Source: Triparma columacea
Taxonomy: Eukaryota; Sar; Bolidophyceae; Parmales; Triparmaceae
Assembly: GCA_030267965.1 (NCBI GenBank)
Contig: BRYA01000621.1
Location: 1-47,411 of the forward strand
Direction of reading: 5' to 3'
Length of the DNA: 47,411 nt
The notes beneath the pieces were generated by a model. That model was not told the origin of the DNA. It did not search any database and saw nothing but the letters and a program-made list of their open reading frames with translations. Position numbers and translations under genes: made by a program. Positions 42,963-47,411 of this stretch are shown here, in pieces. Within the stretch, counting starts at the first letter, position 1; the number at the start of each line of letters is the position of its first letter.

Positions 42963-43676
42963 TTTTCTTTTGATAACTCCCGTGAACCAAACGTTATTCA
43001 GCTTTAAAATAGGTCTGACTTTTTTTCGATTTTTTGAGCAAAATTTTCTAATTGACACCACATTCATTCAAAGTAGCATAAAAATTATATTTATGATTCA
43101 TTATCTGTTTGAAAAATATAAAGTTGATGTTGAATTCATTTTGAAAATAAGAAATTTTTATTTTGTAAATTTTGCTTTTCTGAATTCAATTCTCATATCT
43201 ATAAAATCTTAATCATATTTGATCTATCAAAGAAATAAATGGAATGAATGGATTTTTAATTTTTTTAGTTTATTGTTGTATTTTGTTATTTTTTCATTTT
43301 ATGGAATATAAGGATAACTGATAGTTTAAAGTGTATGAAGTATTCATAAATTCATCTTATGGGGGAAATATGAAAAATTTAAAATATCAAAAGACAGAAA
43401 AATCGACAAAAATCCTTCTTATCACTTCTTCCCGAGGATACTTTTGACCTCGTAATAAGTAAATGCTTCTCAACTTGAAAGATTTGCTCAACGTCATGGA
43501 TCGAGACTTCGCCCCTTAGGGTATCACTCAGTAAACAATTTCAATGCTTGAACATTATCTCAAAAAGGTGAGCTTTGTCGGTGGCTAGATTCTCGTCGAG
43601 AACCCTAGCCTCTTCATTCAGCTCTCGCCTTGCTTACTCCAAGCCAATCGTCACCTCCCGCCCCAAAAAAACCGCT
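42963..43676. other. AT-rich intergenic island
   Basis: 714 bases between two minus-strand genes. By hand count, 42961-43440 has 112 G+C in 480 (about 23 percent) and 43081-43380 has 57 in 300 (19 percent), far below the flanking genes. There is no ORF with recognisable content. The right end (43441-43676) is the 3' UTR side of the selenoprotein-like gene. Confidence 0.8.
43583..43610 (-). other. Strong RNA hairpin in selenoprotein-gene 3' UTR
   Basis: Starting 67 bases after the stop, the transcript can fold GGCTAG with CTAGCC and GTTCT with AGAAT around a CGACG loop, with one bulge. ATGA precedes and CGAC follows the stem. The AA in the apical loop expected of a SECIS element is missing, so it is only a candidate. 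Confidence 0.4.
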
Positions 43677-44731
43677 CTAGACCTCCTGCCCCCCTCTCTT
43701 CCTCATGACCCCTCCCCTTGACTGCCGGGAAATAAGCGAATTGAGTTGATTTTGATTAGTTTGGTGGTGTTCCCGCCCAACCTTCCTCCCCTGACTATGA
43801 ACTCTCACCTCCATAAGCTCATTCTCCCCCCCTCCCACATCACTAATCTCACTACCACCTCCCCTTCTCCCTCCTTTCTTCACGACGAGGAGAAAAGCGA
43901 CGCCTGCGACAGCCCCGAAGATGAGGATGAAACCGGGGATCTCGCTACCACCAGCAGACTTTCCCAAACGACCGGGTCTGGGGCCACTGGAATTCTCGAA
44001 CATGGGATCTGACACCTTGCCCCCGAAAACCTTCTGTTGAACTGCCTCCTCCACTCTCCCCTTGACCACCTCCATTTTCTCCATAACCTCACCCCCCCCT
44101 TCACCCCCTCCCCCTCCCGCCCCCCCTCCCAGCTTCTCCATGACCTCCCTCGTCTGCAAACCCTTGCTCTGCAACAGGCTGTGCACCGAGTCCGTCGTGT
44201 GAGCGTCCAGGTGGATAACCTCCACCTCCTTCCCGTCCTGGAATATGTGAAGATCAGGGTTTTCACCGCGGATGAAGGTTACCTTGAGGTCGGGATAAAG
44301 GGAGGCGTGCTCTCCGGTAGTAGTGCAACTTTTGCAGTCTCCGCCAGGGAGGTTCCTCACGAACCTGAGAGGGAGGAGGGGGATGGTGGTGGGTGAGGGG
44401 AGATGAAGTGAAGACTCAATAGCGGCAAGACGTGATCTTAGCGCTCCACAAGAATTACGCAGCTCATCTATGGCGTTTGGTACAGTGCAGCCTAGACTTC
44501 TTAATCCCCCTTCCCCCTTACCTCTTAACCTCAGGGAGACCGTTTAGCTGTGATTTTTGGGTTAGTACGTGAAGGTACAGGAAAAGATGATATAAGCGGA
44601 TCAAGGCTCTTACGCACCTTTCACGCAGGACAGGTGATAATTTCTGCAGTCATCTTGGAGGATACGGATAGGAGTGATAATAAAAGGGTGATAAGGATAA
44701 GGATATGAGAGTATGGGGTTCTTTTAAGCAT
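43677..44731 (-). CDS. Sep15/SelM-like selenoprotein with membrane anchor
   Basis: Four exons: 44731-44618, 44547-44522 (26 nt), 44364-43809 and 43721-43677; 246 residues counting one selenocysteine. Exon 1 codes a signal peptide (MLKRTPYSHILILITLLL), then ITCPA, an in-frame TGA (residue 37) and Lys. Exons 2-3 continue LNGLPEVKRFVRNLP, matching the sequence after the redox motif in SelM and Sep15. Downstream YPDLKVTFIRGENPDLHIF and HTTDSVHSLLQSKGL match the rest of the thioredoxin-like domain. A second pair, C57-K-S-C60, is present. A Gly-rich linker leads to a TM helix (191-208), which classical Sep15/SelM lack. Probable ER redox protein. An annotation stopping at the TGA would miss it. Confidence 0.8.
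44621..44623 (-). other. Putative selenocysteine codon (TGA)
   Basis: The TGA is four codons from the end of the Sec-containing frame TGT CCT GCG TGA AAG, at the position of the second redox residue of a C-x-x-U motif, directly before a splice donor (GTGCGT). Confidence 0.8.
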
Positions 44732-44894
44732 TTTGAGTGTTTTAATTTGATGAACGTGTGTTAACTGTATTTGAAAGTGATGATGTGTGAGATATAATCA
44801 GAATTTGACCCTTGCTGCCTGGAATTGTTTCTATTCTGGGTATATTCCCGATTATAGGAATCACTCTACGACGAATATAAAACAATATCTCACA
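44732..44894. promoter_or_regulatory. Divergent promoter, selenoprotein / ABCG transporter
   Basis: 163 bases between start codons; AT-rich, with TATAATCAG at 44796 and TATAAAAC near 44877, 18 bases before the ABCG start. Neither is proven. Confidence 0.35.
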
Positions 44895-47294
44895 ATGATA
44901 CAACATTTACCACTACTTTTACTTCTTTTAATTAGCGTTTGTGCAGAATTGAATGAATTCAGAGACTCAACCTCGCATAATCTTCGATGGAAGAAGGTAT
45001 CTGTCTACAACCCTCGACAAAAGAAGAATATCATAGAACCGACAAGCTATAACCTTCTCTCTGGCCACACACTGGGAATCCTTGGTCCGTCTGGTTCAGG
45101 TAAATCAACCTTCCTCACCGCCCTTGCAGGAATCTTGCCCTCCTCCACCTTAACTTCCTCAGGAGACGTCACTATTTACACCAGCCAAAACAACGACCAA
45201 AACAACGCCAAGACTCCACCCCTTAGGCACCTCCAGCTCGCCGACGTCGCCTTTCTTGCCCAGGATGACTCCTTCTTCTCCATGCTCACCGTCAGGGAGA
45301 CGCTCGAGACCGAGGAGGAGTTGCAGTTCAAGCGGAATAAAGATTACAGGAAGATTGCCGAGAAGAACAGGAGGAACGTGATTAACGCTCTAGGACTTAA
45401 CAAGCTTCTAAATAGGAGGGTAGGGGATAGGAGGTTGGGTGGAACGACTAACCAGAATGGTCTCAGTGGAGGCGAGCGTCGCAGGCTTAGCGTCGCCGTC
45501 GAGATGATAGGAGATGTCAAGGTGCGAAAAGAAGAGCAGTGAAAGGGTTTCAAGAAGGACCACCGACTTATGCACCCTCCCCCCCCCCCCCCTCCCTCCC
45601 AGGTAATCCTTGCTGATGAGCCCACCACCGGCCTCGACTCCTCCCAGGCCCAAAAGGTCGTCCATAAGATTGCCGACATTGCCAAGACCAAGGGCATCAC
45701 CGCCATCCTCGCCCTCCACGCTCCCCGGGGGTCCATCTACGAGCTCCTCGACGACGTCTTCCTCCTCGCCCCCAACGGTATTCCCATCTTCATAGGTCCC
45801 GCGGCCTCTGCCTGCCAGTACTTCGCGAGGCTCGGGCACAAGTGCCCGCCGAACTCCAACATTGCAGAGTTCCTGATCGACCTAGTGTCGGTGGACACTG
45901 AGGACGAGGAACAGGCGACCACCGACCTAGCGAGAATCCAGGAATTGGCCGTAGCGTTCAGGAAGGAGGAGGCGAGGAGGCAGGGGAAGGAGGAGGCGAG
46001 GAGGCAGGGGAACGAGAAGGGGGAGACAAGGGAGGAAGGCGCCGAAGGTGAGAATGGGTATGGACGAGCGAGTCAGGGGAGGACCGGCCGAAGGGGAGGG
46101 GGGGGGAAAGGGGAGGGGTGAAAGGGGGAGGGTTGCGCGATGAGCAAAGCAAGTCACCAGAGTCCATTCTCACTTTTACGGCCCACCTCGCTCACCGCGC
46201 TCCCCGCAGCCTGCGTAACAAAACACAAGCACCGGTCACGGCGGAGACTATCATTTTTGAAGCGCGTCGCCGTACTCGTAAAGCGGTCGTTCCGGCAAAA
46301 CTTTAGAGACACCGCTGTTAACGGCTTGCGACTTGGAGCCTGTGGAATCCTTTCCTTCGTCTTCAGCGCTATTTTCGGCGAGAATCTCAAGGGAGAGCCA
46401 ACTGCCAAGTCTGTAGCAGACAGAACGGCACTGCTCAGCTACGCAGTGATCAATATGGCCATGATGTCGCTCATGAAAACCCTAGATCTGTTCGGGAAGG
46501 AGAAACCTGTCGTGATGAGAGAAAGGATGCGAGGCCACTACGGTGGCACCGAGTATATCGTTGCCAAGGTCATAGCGGAGGTCCCCCTGGACGCCAGCTT
46601 CTCCATAGTGTTCGCTACATTGCTGAAGAAATATACAAATCTTAATGTACCGACGACACGGTTGGCAGCAACGCTAGGAATGACCACGATATGCACTGAC
46701 CTTCTTGGTTTCGCCGTGGGCTCGGTATGCAGCACGGGCGACGCGGCCCTAGCCGTTGGGACCCCGCTTATGATTATCTACATGGTGTTGGGCATTATTA
46801 ATCCAGCTGGAGCGACCAAGAACGGAAACGATTCCTTACCCTGGTTCCTAAAACTGCTGAAATACGCCTCGCCAATCCGATGGGCGATCGAGTCTCTTTG
46901 TTGCGCAGAATTCAGAGGCCTCAAGCTGTCAAGGAAAGGGAGGCCGAGCATGGGAGGTAAGAAGCTGAAGCAGTTGGGACGGAGTGCAACGCATCTCCAT
47001 GTTCCACTCACCCCCTCGATTATCACCGTGCCTCGCCCATCGCAGCCTTGGCATTGGTCAATTCGGGAGATCAAGTTCTGGAAGCGCTCGGACTTGGGGA
47101 TAAGGAGTGGATTAGTGGGATTAAAAAATTAGGTGAGAACTCACGGTAGATTGGGGGGTGGGATACTCACAATGTAGGAAAAATACCAACTCTAAACCCT
47201 GCACCACCCACTCGTCACAGCAAAACTTGGGGGAATAGAGTTACTCATTAGCATTTGCGCACAGCACATATTTGCAACAACGCACAGCGGCTGA
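44895..47294 (+). CDS. ABCG-type half-transporter
   Basis: Five exons: 44895-45521, 45603-46047, 46210-46956, 47046-47132 and 47221-47294; 659 residues. All nucleotide-binding motifs are present: Walker [10 protein letters not shown] (64-72), Q-loop AQDDSF, signature [10 protein letters not shown], Walker [14 protein letters not shown] and the H-loop His in ALHAPRGS. A charged KEEARRQG repeat linker leads to an ABC2 membrane domain ([20 protein letters not shown], then several TMs). The end, [16 protein letters not shown] then a last TM, fits ABCG7-like proteins. Unusually, a signal-like helix ([17 protein letters not shown]) precedes the nucleotide-binding domain. If the last intron is retained, the protein ends at TAG 47145-47147 without its final TM. 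Confidence 0.9.
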
Positions 47295-47397
47295 CCCTAC
47301 TTCTGCGCAACCTCGGGTTCCAAGCAGTCTGCCTCCATGGGCAAATGTCGCAGCCCAAGCGCCTCGGAGCACTGAACAAGTTCAAGTCGGGGGCCAG
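47265..47397 (+). CDS. DDX47/Rrp3-type DEAD-box helicase exon (partial)
   Basis: The frame beginning [16 protein letters not shown] and continuing [20 protein letters not shown] is the start of the helicase C-terminal (RecA2) domain of DDX47/Rrp3, a ribosome-biogenesis helicase. It ends at a good donor (GTGAGT, 47398) and would continue past the window. Its beginning is probably after the AG at 47263-47264, because a TAG lies in frame at 47248-47250. No upstream helicase exons (Q motif, DEAD, SAT) exist in the window; the preceding DNA is the ABCG gene, whose stop codon lies inside this exon in another frame. It may be a duplicated exon, a pseudogene piece or an assembly join. Confidence 0.7.
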
Positions 47398-47411
47398 GTG
47401 AGTTGATTTCC

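Noticed and set aside
43483..43560. Other SECIS-like TGA...GA patterns in the selenoprotein 3' UTR
   Set aside because: The stems between the presumed quartet halves are only 4-6 bp, too short for a SECIS helix.
1..47411. tRNA, rRNA, CRISPR arrays, transposon ends or viral genes
   Set aside because: No tRNA A/B-box pair with a cloverleaf, no rRNA-like sequence, no regularly spaced repeat array, and no reverse transcriptase, transposase or integrase frame was seen on reading both strands. Small elements could still be missed by eye.

Overview
The window is nuclear DNA of a photosynthetic stramenopile (ochrophyte) alga. It encodes a fucoxanthin-chlorophyll a/c-type light-harvesting protein. 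Several other proteins start with a signal peptide ending in a Phe-containing cleavage site of the ASAFAP kind (AAAFQAP, LAFVLPP, VAFSISP, HAFNVAP), which marks import into a complex red-lineage plastid. Genes are tightly packed on both strands, and most have 1-4 short GT-AG introns. Of the 43 introns I could model with consistent phase, 28 start GTGAG and 10 start GTAAG. This intron density is higher than usual in diatoms. A bolidophyte/parmalean or another non-diatom ochrophyte is possible, but the species is not identified.

Layout. 0-5 kb: an arrestin-fold protein with C2-like sequence inserted in it (-), and a DUF1996 membrane-anchored surface protein (+). 5-15 kb: the light-harvesting protein (+), an unrecognised multi-exon gene with acidic repeats (-), a C45-type Ntn hydrolase (+), proteasome subunit alpha-2 (+), divinyl chlorophyllide 8-vinyl-reductase (-), and pyrroline-5-carboxylate reductase with an assembly gap in its intron (+). 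15-25 kb: a glutathione S-transferase (-), a large LRR protein with a multi-pass membrane C-terminus (+), a putative plastid coiled-coil protein (+), an 82-residue two-TM protein (-), proteasome ubiquitin receptor Rpn13 (+), and a putative plastid Mpv17/PMP22-family protein (-). 25-31.5 kb: a CUE/UBA-like protein (+), an ELMO-domain protein (+), an acidic unrecognised protein (-), and an FLVCR/SLC49-like transporter with a plastid-type presequence (+). 31.5-40.2 kb: one 2,670-residue BEACH/WD40 protein (-). 40-47.4 kb: a bestrophin-like channel (+), a DCC thiol-oxidoreductase-like protein (-), an AT-rich island, a Sep15/SelM-like protein whose redox motif is completed by an in-frame TGA (-), an ABCG half-transporter (+), and an exon-sized piece of a DDX47/Rrp3-type helicase at the right edge.

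No operon-like logic is expected. The themes are plastid biology (light harvesting, chlorophyll synthesis, plastid membrane transport), proteasome components and membrane traffic. The most notable item is the selenoprotein at 43.7-44.7 kb: its selenocysteine codon lies in a small exon that ordinary gene prediction would miss. Other points are a shared sequence near the 3' ends of several introns, a still-open copy of a C2-coding segment inside an intron, microexons of 4 and 17 nt in the Rpn13 gene, a helicase exon overlapping the ABC transporter's last exon, and a 480-bp low-GC island. All exon boundaries were worked out by eye from splice consensus, phase and family resemblance, and none has been tested against transcripts.
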